64,000 nt of DNA, taken from assembly GCA_037957365.1 (NCBI GenBank), contig JARHVA010000021.1:935001-999000 (forward strand), given 5' to 3'. Shown one piece after another: positions 1 through 10,525 of this stretch. Below the pieces are notes generated by a model that did not search any database, was not told where the DNA came from, and worked only from the letters and a program-made list of their open reading frames with translations. Within the stretch, counting starts at the first letter, position 1; each line of letters opens with the position of its first letter. This DNA is from Torreya grandis. Its lineage: Eukaryota > Streptophyta > Pinopsida > Cupressales > Taxaceae. Position numbers and translations under genes: made by a program.

Positions 1-1080
1 GAATGTGAAGAGGGAATGGCTGGCAAGAGAGCTATACTAGTCAAGAGCAGCACTAGAGAGAGACATAGGAAATGTGTGTAAAAGTAACACATCATCATGG
101 GCAATGAGATAACAGGCATGTCTGAATTCCCATAGGTGATGTTGCGGGTCTTCCTTGCTATGGAAACGAGAGAATTTAGGAAGCTCCCATTGACTGGGGT
201 ATGGCCTGATCAGGATGGAAGGATGGATGGGTTTGTTGCAAATTTGCTCGTATGAGAGGGCATTGCGTGAACCAGAAATAGACGTGTCGAGACTGGACAT
301 TTTGTCCATCAGCATTTTGATGATGTCTACTGACGGATTGGCGGGTGGAGTGCCCCCTAGATTATAAGGCACTTGGAAGGTATTGAGAGGGGAATATGAC
401 GTGGTTGGTTACATTTGTGTAAACACAACATATGGGTAGCTAGTCATCGGGGTGGAAGTTGAAGCCAAGGGCACTTGTGTTATGGGGTTGGTAGGCACAA
501 ATTGGATAGGGGCCGTCAAAGATGGTTGAGGAGTGGCCACACTTATTGAAGGGTAGACAGTTACTCTTGTGTTGATAGGTGCAAGACTAGGGGGGATAGA
601 GACCACTAGGTTTTGGAAGGGTGCAAGATTTGGTTGAGTAGTTTGAGGTTGAGGGGGTACCAGAACCCCCATGGAGGTAGGTCTAGAAGGAGAGGCTAAA
701 TTTTGAAGGTAGGACACGGTCGGGTTATTAGTCGAGGTGTTGGCTTGATTGTCTATAGGTTGAATTGTGGACGCTGTTGATGTGATCATTGTCTCAACTA
801 AGGAAGTCAGCATCCCATAAATTGGGTTGCCTAAGGAGTCTTGCATTCAGCTTTACATGAGATAATGTTGAAGGGCTCTGCCATTGAAGTCCAAGAATCT
901 TTTGAAATCTTGGTCCCCTTCAGGGACAATGGGAGACTGAGTTGGGGTCGGTCGAGTAGGAGTTCTTTCGGTCTCCGAGTGGAACTCCATTATAGGACTG
1001 GTTATGGACGGGGAAGGCGGAAGCGGTTGATGCCTCACTTGGTCAAGAAGAGCCTTGGTTTGACTGCGTGTCAAAACCAT
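1..1080 (-). pseudogene. Broken gag of the minus-strand Ty3-like element
   Basis: The frame opens at an ATG at 1078-1080 with MVLTRSQTKALLDQ, a start typical of plant Ty3-type polyproteins. One frame continues to the window edge but is broken by stops at 853-855 (TAA), 847-849 (TGA), 409-411 (TAA) and 37-39 (TAG). The first third is basic, and the middle is rich in Pro, Ser, Thr and Gln. After about residue 260 comes a gag-core segment with WELPKFSRFHSKEDPQHHL and FRHACYLIA, where a plant gag domain binds and packages element RNA. No frameshift is visible, only stops. The rest of gag and pol would lie left of the window. It is certainly non-functional as read. Assignment to Ty3 gag is from family resemblance. 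Confidence 0.6.
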
Positions 1081-1210
1081 TCAAGGCAAGAAGGGGCTGG
1101 TTTCAGAAACAGTGTTTTTTCAACTTCAGGAACTCAGAATGGGGTTTTGGTAGAAAAAAGGGTGGGTTTTAAGGCTGCTATTTTGAAAAAAAAGGACTGT
1201 GACAGTGATT

Positions 1211-1318
1211 GACGTCGGTTAAAAAATTGATGTCGGTGAGAATAGATGGCTGACGTTGGTCAGATAACCGATGCTGGCGAGAAAAGGTCACCGACGTCGG
1301 TGGTAAAACTGATGTCGG
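1211..1318. repeat. GACGTCGG-type short repeats, cluster 1
   Basis: Six variants of GACGTCGG occur about every 17-22 bases at 1211, 1229, 1251, 1269, 1291 and 1311. One is the full 10-bp palindrome CCGACGTCGG (1291-1300). The others differ by one or two bases, mostly C to T. The cluster lies in the leader of the minus-strand Ty3-like element. Confidence 0.7.
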
Positions 1319-2556
1319 TGACTGTGTTTTCCAAACACCCAAAAGATTTGAGAGTTTTTGGAAAAAAGGAAGAATAATGTCCTCACTAGCTCAAACAAGT
1401 AGATAAGAATAGAAAAGATGAAGAACACAAGCAGATCCTAAGCGTTAATCCCTAGGAATATATTATTAAGCTCGTGGTGGCTTATGCCTTAGAATGTGTT
1501 TAGGAAGATTGGCTTTTGAGATGGGTCCTAAAAGAAGAAGTCTATGGATGGTTTCAAGTTTGTTTAGGCGCTCAAGAGTTTGGGTTAGGTTCTGTACATG
1601 GCCTGGTGCTAAGGAGCAAGCTCCCCTCACTTCACAAGCCCAGTGATAAGCTGGTCTCGCTTAGCCAAAATATACTTTCCCTAGAGATTATCCTCTGCCA
1701 GAGAACAGAGTGGGCTTTCCCCTTGGTGACGAAATCCAAGTGGGATCACCGGGATGGGTAAGGTATCCGCTGGGTGATGAAATCCCAGTCAGGCCTTGTC
1801 TCAGGTGAGTTTTGATGTTTGATTTGTGCAAGTGATTTGGTTGTGTAACATCAAGTGGACTACGATTAATTCATGATGCGATTTGTTAATTACTGGATGT
1901 GGACTAAGAAATGCAAGCAAGCAGAAATGAAATGCAATGTGTTTTAAGCCCAAGTTGAAATGTTAGTTCGTATGAAGACAAATGGAGAAAGGGTTGAAGA
2001 GTATGACTTTTGACTAGTCTATGATGCAAGAAAAGAAAGAAGAGTTCTTTTTAATCCTGCTTATGATGTCGTTTAGAAGAGAAGAAAGAGGTGAAAAGGG
2101 AGAAACTTAATGCACCTATATGAACAGAAAGAAAAGGAACCCAAGGAAGACCCTAAGGTCCCACCGGGCATGCCAGAATGTTTCTATACGAGATTTCGCT
2201 TTTCACATTCAAGAAAGGAAAAATGAGAAACTAAGAAGAAAGGATGAGGGTTTGTACGTATCCAGATTGTGGACTTGCGCACCAGAATCAGATGTTGTGA
2301 GAACTCCTCTTTGGTTGTGGAGGATGACACCTGAAAGAGAAAGAGACTAAACATGAAAAACGTTAGATGACAAGAAAGTGGACTGCCAAGCGAAGGCTCG
2401 GTCTTAGAAGCGCAAAAAGGCTTCTCAGAGGATGACAGTCCACTGTTAAAAATAGAATATTTAACAAAAATAGAAATGAGAAATGATAAAAGACTAAAAA
2501 GAAAGAAATTGAAAGCAAAAGCATACTTGATATGCAACAGTCTGCTTTGCATAGTC

Positions 2557-2627
2557 GTCGACGTCATGGGTTTTGCCGGCATCGATCAAGGAATGTCGCC
2601 GACGTCAGTTAGACTGTCGACGTCGGT
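2557..2627. repeat. GACGTC-type short repeats, cluster 2
   Basis: GTCGACGTCATG (2557), CGCCGACGTCAG (2597) and GTCGACGTCGGT (2616) repeat the same ACGT-core palindrome inside the probable LTR. ACGT cores are the known binding core of plant bZIP factors. A role here is only inferred. Confidence 0.65.
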
Positions 2628-3189
2628 AGGGGCAACGGTTGAGGTCAGTCGGGGTGATGGCCAGGGACAAGTTCAGGTCTGGGTTTTTGGTCTGTAGGGT
2701 GGACTGTGGTTTTGTCTGAGAGTCAAGGAGCCTGTTTGAGGGTCAGAGGGATAGTTTGGGGGGTCTGAGGGACTATTTTTGGGTTTGAGGGACTGAGAAT
2801 ATTGTCTGGGAATGGACTGGATGGGTGACAGAGACAAAAGGAGGATGAACGGGAGACATGGATCTGAGAAGGCTTTTCAGCCTCTCAGAGAAGGACAAGG
2901 AAGGTTGTGGATAGTGGGCTGGATTAGCAGGTAAATTCAAATAAGAAATGAAATGAAAACAAGAAAGTACTTGCCTCCTACTTGCTAAAGGAAGAATGGA
3001 GGAAACCTGTTGTTGGAGTTGTTAACAGTCTTGTAAATGCCAAGAGCTTGGGATTATCTTTGCAGGGTACCTGTAGCTGCTGGTGTTGCTGTGCAAGAGG
3101 GAAGGAGAGAGGAACAAAATGCCAAAGTGCCAAAGAGAGTTCACATTCACAGGGGGAAGAACAGTTGCAAAAAATGGTTTTGAAGGCAA

Positions 3190-3238
3190 CCGATGTCGGC
3201 AGAACCGCCGACGTCGGCCGCATAATGACCGACGTCAG
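3190..3238. repeat. GACGTC-type short repeats, cluster 3
   Basis: CCGATGTCGGC (3190), GCCGACGTCGGC (3207) and CCGACGTCAG (3229) are spaced about 17-22 bases apart, as in cluster 1. They lie in the upstream part of the LTR as read on the minus strand. Confidence 0.65.
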
Positions 3239-3577
3239 CAACAGAAGAATGGGGGCAGAGGCTAAAATTAGCCTCTGTCCGTTCTTGCACGCTGCCGGGG
3301 TCAAAATGGTCGTGGGAAAATGGTCGAGGAGGGTATAAATGGACACGAGAGGAAGGATTAAGAGAGGATTTGGGTAATAAAGGCTAGGAGAGAGGTGGGG
3401 GCATCCAAGGAGGGGATCCAAGGTGGCATGGGTGAGGTGGAAAGGGGGCCAATAAATTAAAATATTTGTTTATTTTAATTTAAAATTGAGGGGGCTTAGG
3501 ACAAGTGTTAGGAAATAGACCAAGGGGGCCAAGGGGGGAGGATGACCTAGGGGGTAGACACGATTTCGGTGTCTACA

Positions 3578-5945
3578 GTCTCCTTACTCACTTTGTAGGT
3601 AGATGAAGACTCTGTGGAACATGCCATTGAATGTTTAGATATTTTGTGCCTTATATTTTGGTCATCTATCTAATAACATAAGACCCAATCTTATTGATAA
3701 TATTTATCATCCAAACCTCCTTAGTTGGAGGGATATATGTGGTAATGGATCCTTCCAAGGGCCCAATTTAAATTTTTAGGTATTCCATTTGATTTTTGAG
3801 CATTTCCTACAAAATTTTAGAATTACATGGTTCAAAGAGTGGAGAAAAAATTCCTTTTTGGATCACCAAGCCTTTGAGTTTGGCCATAAAGTTCTATATT
3901 TATTATAAGGTGTTCAATAATACTCATGTGTACTATTCATCTTGTTGGGCCCCTTCAAATGATTCCTATGCAAAGATTAAAAAGCTTCCATGACACTTTC
4001 TATGGGCCAATTTTGAGGGGAACTAGAGCTTTCATTGAGTCTTCTAGGCCATCTGTTGTCATCTTAAATAAGTTAACAGGTTGGGGATTATTAACATCAA
4101 GATTTAGAAGACCGATCTTTGGGTTTTATGGATCATCATCAGCTCAGAAGGAGATGAAGCTTGGAAAATTTTGTTGAGGCACTACATTTTTCAAGGTTGC
4201 TCATTTGGCAAAAAAGCCTATCAAGGCATAGGATTTCACAATGCACTTATATCCCTGGTGTCTGTCAAATTAGGGGACACATTTGTCATGAAACATATTT
4301 AGAAGGCCTAGGAAAATCTCAAACCCCACCTCATTTGGTTGGGGGATGAGTTTATAAGTGGTCTTTCTCTAAACTCCCAGTCATTATGGTGGTCTCCTCA
4401 GCTAACCTTCCACAATGTCCCTTTTACCCTGGTCCCCTAGATCAAAAGTTTGAGGATATTTAAGCAAGGTATTCTCATGATTGGTGATCTATTTTATAAT
4501 AACTCTAAGGACTGGCTTCCTTGGACTATGCTAAAGGCCAAATTCCATCTTAACAAGGAAGATAGAGAATCCATTTTTGAATTGTAGAGTTTCATACTGA
4601 TGAATACTTACACAAGATTAGAGTTTCCTCTTTTAGGTCATGGTGGAAGGACTGGTCCTAGCCTAAAACCATGCCATTGCACCGATACTCTACTTGTTTG
4701 GGTTATAATTTTTTATCCCCTAAACATATTGACACAGAGACTCTTAACCATTGATGGTCTCTCTATTCCCTCCATTAGGTATGGGCCTGAAGATTTGATA
4801 ACATTTAAGTAGTTTGTATTGAGCCTAATAAATCCCACTTCCTTTGTGTATTATTTACTAAGGATTGCCCATGGGAAATAGGCTCAATCACATAGGGGAT
4901 CTAGATCCCACTTGTTTGGCCTGACATCACCCATAAACCATCAAACATCTCTTTTAGTTATGCCCTCATGCCCAATCAGCTTGGAGATGGATTCATGCAC
5001 TTTTCAAACCCTTTAGGCTTGAATTTTTCACTTGGAAAATGGATCTCCTAGGGGAATACACCCTGTTACCTACAAGATATAATAGATTTTGGCATATTTT
5101 TTGTATTGATATTTTGTTTCAGATTTATAAATCTATAAATCAAGCTTGTTTTAATAATGAGATTATGGAATTTTTTTCTGAAACTAATAAAGTTGATGTA
5201 ATTACTAATGTTACCCTTTAGATTCAGATTCAAACAGATAAGGTACGACTCAAGTTTCATCATCTACAACACCTACTAGACCATTGGGGGAATGCTCCTT
5301 GTGTGGTCAGCCATGAGCCACCTGATCTCCCACCTCACCATTCTCCTCTTGGGGATCATGGGTAGAAGAGGAGTTGCCATTGCTCTCATAACTGGAGGTG
5401 TCAAAATTTGAGGAGCTCCTTTCCTCACTCTTTTTTCCCATCTCCTTTGAGAAGATTTAATAGACAGTCGTGGTGGGGGGTGGAGGCCCCCTCCGTAGGA
5501 TAAGTTTTTGTGGTTGGAGCTAGCCATGTCTCCTCCCCATCAGGATTCTTAGATGCAGTATGATTCTATAACTAACCATCAAGCTAATGGTTTGGATCCC
5601 CTCCCTATTGATAAAGATCCCCTAACCTAGGATGGATGGGCAGGAAGGCCTCAGGACCCTCCACCTCTGTCTCCTCCATTAGCCACCATGTTCATAGCTA
5701 TTACTTGGTGTTTTCCTTGTTGTTTATGATATTTAATTATCTTTTTTATTGATGTGCATGAGTTAATTTAACTATGGTTTTTATCTAGGTTGTGTCCTTT
5801 TTATTTTGGACTTTGGTTTGTCCCGAGGCTCTCTTAACTCATTTTAGCTTCTGAGGTGTGACTTTTCCACCCCTTTTTTTGTATGACTAGCATTGTACTA
5901 TAAGTTTTCTTTTAATTAATAGAAGTGTGCTTTTAAATAAAAAAT
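3578..5945 (+). pseudogene. LINE (L1-like) reverse transcriptase relic, 3' part
   Basis: Read across several frames, the plus strand gives the C-terminal half of a plant LINE ORF2. About 3720-3960 holds WRDICGNGSFQGPN followed by THVYYSSCWAPS, as in the thumb region of plant non-LTR reverse transcriptases. About 3990-4150 gives a decayed LW...PK..GG-type stretch. About 4450-4590 reads GDLFYNNSKDWLPW then LKAKFHLNKEDR, like the segment preceding the zinc-binding domain. The 3' end (about 5780-5945) is T- and G-rich and finishes in A-rich sequence, as a LINE tail does. Many stops and frameshifts make it a dead copy. The upstream part is separated by the LTR element inserted at 3577. An ordinary gene is unlikely. 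Confidence 0.6.
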
Positions 5946-5990
5946 AGTAAAGAAATGAAATTATGCCAAATAAATAAATCAAATTACATG

Positions 5991-5994
5991 TGTG

Positions 5995-6040
<46 letters not shown>
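5991..6040. repeat. (CA)n microsatellite
   Basis: A short TGTGTATA is followed by about 22 uninterrupted CA dinucleotides, then TACATATA. It lies just beyond the LINE tail, in AT-rich DNA where I see no gene (5946-6719). Confidence 0.95.
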
Positions 6041-6044
<4 letters not shown>

Positions 6045-6449
6045 TATAACTTTATATACATGTACATACATATATTAAAATTTTAAATCAAATTACATAT
6101 CCTTATAATACACGCATATGCTTATATACACATTTATTTTATGTATATATAAAAAAGTTAGATTATTTTGTTTATTTATAGAGATTAAGTTGTAGACATA
6201 TATATTTCCTTTCTTATCAAATCCTCTCTTGGTTATAAATTTGTAAGTGTATAAAATAAGAGTTTTACTTGTTGCTTGTAAATTGGTGGTATTTATTACC
6301 AATTGGGTTTTATTAGGTATCTATCTGGTAGGCTTCATCTTCATTGAGTTCAAAGCATATTATGAAGTCATAGTTATAATATAATACTAAAAAATGGTAT
6401 ATAGGGAATAATCCCAGGCCCTTCATACATCTGAACAATATTTTGTTAA

Positions 6450-6585
6450 ACACACACACGTATTTATGTGTGTATATATGTATTAATATATGTGTGTGTG
6501 TGTATGTATTTATATAAATAAATACATATATACATATTTATATATGTACATACATATACATATATATACATACATACTACAATTT
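6450..6585. repeat. TA/TG/TACA low-complexity tract
   Basis: Alternating purine-pyrimidine sequence of TATG, TGTG, ATAC and TATA blocks. No coding signal. It separates the LINE tail from the minisatellite that begins near 6720. Confidence 0.85.
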
Positions 6586-6719
6586 TTTTAAGGGTCCCTA
6601 GGAAAAATCCCTATGTAAAATTATAGTGAATATTGAAAAGTACGCTTTGAATTCCAATTGAAATAAAGAGAAAGTAGTTTCCTTGGGAAGACAAACCCTA
6701 GGTACCACCTGACCATAAT

Positions 6720-7268
6720 GTTTAGGTACCTTCATCTAGACATTATGGAGTGTGGACATTTCATAGACACTATGAATTACATTTAGACCCTGTGGACATC
6801 GTCTAGAGCTTATGGATGTTGCCTAGAGCCTGTGGATGGTGTCTAGATTTTGTGGAGGCTATTAAAAGTTTCTAGACATCATCTAGAGACTGTGGACACC
6901 ATCCAAAATCTATGAATAATTCCCAAAGTCTATGGACATTGTTCAGAGTCTATAGATGATGTCAAACTCTTGTGGACACTATTCAAAGTCTGTGGATAGC
7001 ATCCAAAGCCCCTAGATAGTTTTTAGATTCCATGGATGTTGTCTAAAGCCTATGGACACTTATAGAGTTTTTAGAAATAATTCAAGACCTATGGACACCA
7101 TCCAAGCCCTATGGATGTCATTTAGAGGTTTTAGACATAATTCAGAGGCTGTGGATGGTGTTTACAGGTTGTATTTGATGTCTAGAGTTTGTGGGTGGCT
7201 TCTAGGACTTATCGGTGTCATCCAGTCCCTTTGACCCCCATCCAATCCTTATGGTTTCCATCCAAAAA
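6720..7268 (+). repeat. 20-bp minisatellite array A
   Basis: About 27 degenerate copies of a 20-base unit, for example gtctagagcctgtggatggt, stand head to tail. The most conserved positions are TCTAGA near the start and TGGA near the end. A few copies are 19 or 21 bases. The array ends just before a TATA-like box. The same family occurs in the same orientation at 30308-30900. Because 20 is not a multiple of 3, any peptide read through it repeats only every 60 bases, and I do not regard it as coding. Confidence 0.9.
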
Positions 7269-7275
7269 ATATGCT

Positions 7276-7282
7276 TATAAAT
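7276..7282 (+). promoter_or_regulatory. TATA-like box
   Basis: TATAAAT sits about 100 bases before the ATG at 7383 and directly after the minisatellite array. This arrangement fits a core promoter for the unidentified plus-strand coding region, but no transcription evidence is available. Confidence 0.3.
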
Positions 7283-7382
7283 ATCCCTAAACCCTTAAAT
7301 ATGATCATTTTTCTCATTCACTAAGTTCAAAAATCAATCTCTTCCTAAAGTTTTATCTCTTCCTTGGCACTTAATATCAAAA

Positions 7383-10024
7383 ATGGCTTCCCAACCTATA
7401 TACTTTACCCCCATTCAAAAATTTGTTTACATAATTCTTATTTACCCAAAGATAGTGAGGTTGCTTGAAGATAAAAACACTTACAACAAATGGATAAATA
7501 AATGTTCTTTAATAGGCCTTATTTACATGCCCCATTATGAAACAAACATGAATTTACTCAACATTCTCATGTCTAGTTACAAACCTGCTCCCAGATAGTT
7601 TTATTGTACCCTCGATTCTCAAACTATTAGTTTTGGCACCTCACCTTCAAACACAAAATATTTGATAAGGATACCATTTACAAACATGGAACCCATAACA
7701 ACTAAAGTTATTTTTATTAAGGAATACCAAATTTATCTAGAGAATCACTTAAGGTTGACAATTGATACCTCTGCTTTGGTAGGTAATGTTCTCTTTGTTA
7801 ATTAAAATTATATGTTTTATGTATAAACTTTGAAAGTTTAAGTCTCATTTTCAATTTTCAATTTTTGTTTTGATTGCATTATAGTCACCCCTAATAATTC
7901 AAGAATGGGTATTTCAGTCTAAAATATAACAAACCCTTAACTAGAATCCATCGTTGAATTTTTCTAGGTGAGGATTGTTTTCAGGGAAGAATAACAAACA
8001 TTACATTTTGCGATTTAGCATACATTATTCATTATCTTGGTAGATAACTATTTGATAGGTTTACATTAATTTCTAATAAGATTAGAAATGATTTAGATTG
8101 TGATTTTCAAAGTGACACACAATTTTTGTTTCTAATTTTATTTTGGGTTTATATTACGCAACATATCATGAGTTGAAGGGAACAAATGTTCCAACTATCT
8201 TGCATGAAAAAATGAAATCTAATTTTGTGTCCCTTATTGATCTGGAGCTAAATTTGAAGTTTACAATTAAAATTAATAGTGCAGTTGCATAATAAAATTT
8301 GCTTGTCAGTTTACTTGTTATAATTCAAATTGATTTGGTTTGTTTATTTGTAATAGAGAAGAGAAATTATTTCTTAATTAAGAAGAGAAGTTGGAGTGAA
8401 TAAAATATCATTCCCCTAAGGGCTCTAGGGATTCAGATAGGCATCCAAGTGATGACATAAACTCTAGGGTAACAACACCATTGACAAGGATAAAAAATAT
8501 GAGGAGTTATATATTACCTACTACTGAACAACATCTGCTAGGCACATCCACAAATTCATGTTTTAGAAGTTTTAACTTAAAAATTGATGTAACAAAAAAA
8601 ATTAATTTTTGGCATTGTTAATGTTTCATTCAATTTTTAAGTAGCCTCCAACATTAACAACATTTTACCTCAACCTATTCAATATTTTCTCTCATGCAAG
8701 GTATGCAACTTCAAGTTTACATTGTGCTCTTTATTAAATTAAATGAACATCAACATGGTAAATTGAGTTTATGATTGTTTGGAAAAAAATGAAGATTCAC
8801 ATTCTCTTACACCATGTATACAACTACAAAACATATTGACAACTCAAAGTATGGATCGTATTATCTCTGACCTAAAGTTTAAGTTGTTTAATGCACTTAA
8901 ATTTTTTATTGAAATTTGTTTATTAATTTTTGATGGAATTTACTATTACAAGGCAACATTACTTAAGAAATCAAATGCCACCACCACGACCACCCAGATA
9001 TATATAGATTAGCGTGAAGAATTTATTTTTACCAATAGATAATAGGGGAACAATGCATATAAAAACATTGGAGTTCCCTAATTTTTGTATGGGTGGAATG
9101 TCTACTACAACAGGTCTCACTACAATTTTGTAGAATATTGATCTTAATGATGCTTTACTTGAGGGTATTGATAGAATGGATCCAAATAGATTTGTCTCCC
9201 ATAATATTATTTAGGGATCTTAGTTTTAAGCTCCAAAAAAAAAAAATTTAGTCATGGTTCATCTAATTCACCACTTGAACAAGTCCTTGAAGTTGAGTAA
9301 TCTTTTGATGAATTGACATCCTTTCCATTAACAAATATTGTTGCATATAATGCTCACTTTGCTAGATGACATAGTACACTGATTTGAAATTACTAAAAGT
9401 ATAGGAGATTTAGGGAAGGCTCTTGTGAAGGAAATTAATGAGCATTTTCATAACCCTCAGAAAATGTTCTTTATATTCTTTGGTTCAAAATGATCCCTCA
9501 AAAGTTGATGTTTTAGTGAATCAAGCTGAATCACGATCAATTACAATTAGCAATCTCTATAATGATAATGTTTTAGATGTTATGATAAATAGATTAAAAA
9601 ATTTGAATGCAGAGGCACATACATAATACAACAAATGGGTAAGAAATAAAAACCTTTGCCTCCTTGCCAATGTAGAGAGAGATAAAGCTTTGGTAAGCAA
9701 TAATTTTTTCACAATATTTAATGACAGTTTTGTAATTTTTATCTGACCACCTTTTTTCAAATTGTAGTCAAAGTATGACAACCTAAAGAATGAATCATAA
9801 GTAATAAATATTCATATGGAAAAATCACATAAAATTTTGAATGCGATAATTGTATTGAATGAAAACCTTGCCCTAGCAAACAAACATAACAATACACTTA
9901 GGAGGATAATAAAAGAACATGACATAGATCCAAAAGTTTTATTCAAGGATAAAATAAATGTGTATCCCTATATACTATTGGTAGGAGATGCAATGCACGA
10001 ATAAAGGACAAAACTTGCTAATAT
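7383..10024 (+). pseudogene. Unidentified decayed coding region, probably with introns
   Basis: I do not recognise this product. It opens at ATG 7383 with MASQPIYFTPIQKF and stays open for 71 codons. A plausible intron begins with gtaatg near 7782 and ends at a pyrimidine-rich tract before ...cattatag near 7884. Further plus-strand segments read like protein: IKTLEFPNFCMGGMSTTTG (about 9060-9115), a stretch with NKNLCLLANVERDKAL (9645-9695), and 62 codons from 9816 with coiled-coil-like Leu/Asn/Lys spacing (KILNAIIVLNENLALANKH). Stops separate the pieces. The last segment runs to the retroelement array at 10025, and its frame continues on the far side at 26632. It may belong to an unnamed transposable element. 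Confidence 0.35.
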
Positions 10025-10525
10025 TGATCCAGGCATCAATTTAGGCGACAATTCGGGTACAGTTCCACCCCAATTGATGACGAAACTTTTGGGAGCCATA
10101 ACTTTTGCACCGTAGCTCCAATTGACTCACCGTTCGAACCGTTGGAAAGATAAGAATGAGGGGAACATCGTGAAATGGCATCAAGATTTGCTAGATGAAG
10201 TTTGACCCCAAAAAACTCAATGGAAGTGCCTCAAATTTCAATTTTAGTTGTGCAGTCTAAAAATAGTAAGTTTCTAAAAATAGTAATTCCTCAAATTTTG
10301 TATTGTTTTAAATATTGGAAGTCAAACCATTTCATCTCCCTCAAGATTGGTGACCTTCCACATCCTCCCCATGCTTTCAAATTGTGTATAAAAGAAGAGA
10401 TAACTTGAAATGTGAAGACAGACATCTCTTCCCAGAGATAAGCATCTATTTGTATTGCGATCTTGAGTAATACTACATCTCTTCTCAGAGAATTCATTAT
10501 TACTGTGTTATTGTGATATTTATCA
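10025..10525 (+). repeat. LTR 1 of the array
   Basis: This is the leftmost LTR, 501 bp. It is shorter than the other five because about 12 bases are missing between two tgtta repeats near its 3' end. TATA box TATAAAAG is at 10387-10394. Downstream are two similar stem-forming motifs, catctcttcccagagata (10423-10440) and catctcttctcagagaat (10475-10492). No polypurine tract precedes it, as expected for a 5' terminal LTR. Confidence 0.9.

Larger units (their letters stand above)
1..3577 (-). mobile_element. Ty3-like LTR retrotransposon, 5' part, cut by window edge
   Basis: On the minus strand the element begins at 3577 with TGTAGACACCGAAATCG, a plant-type LTR start, and runs left through LTR and leader into a gag-like reading frame that leaves the window at base 1. 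To the right of 3577 the sequence changes abruptly to a plus-strand LINE relic, so the element appears to have inserted into that LINE. The five bases right of the LTR (gtctc, 3578-3582) are the expected target duplication, but the partner lies outside the window. The primer-binding site and inner LTR boundary could not be fixed by eye. Confidence 0.6.
1081..3577 (-). repeat. 5' LTR plus untranslated leader of the Ty3-like element
   Basis: The LTR start at 3577 is convincing, but its other end could lie anywhere between about 1400 and 2000. Around 1715-1790 a short motif reading GGATTTC(A/G)TCACC on the minus strand occurs twice about 40 bases apart and may mark the leader. No recognisable initiator-Met primer-binding site was found. 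Short open frames here look fortuitous. The segment is more GC-rich than the rest of the window. Confidence 0.4.

Noticed and set aside
841..1212. 123-codon plus-strand frame
   Set aside because: It is antisense to the gag start on the minus strand and shows no domain.
3083..3265. Short Arg/Asn-rich plus-strand frames near 3000-3340
   Set aside because: They lie within an LTR, overlap on both strands and have no recognisable product.
6720..7268. CRISPR-like array of 20-base repeats
   Set aside because: Units are contiguous without spacers, degenerate, and in plant DNA.
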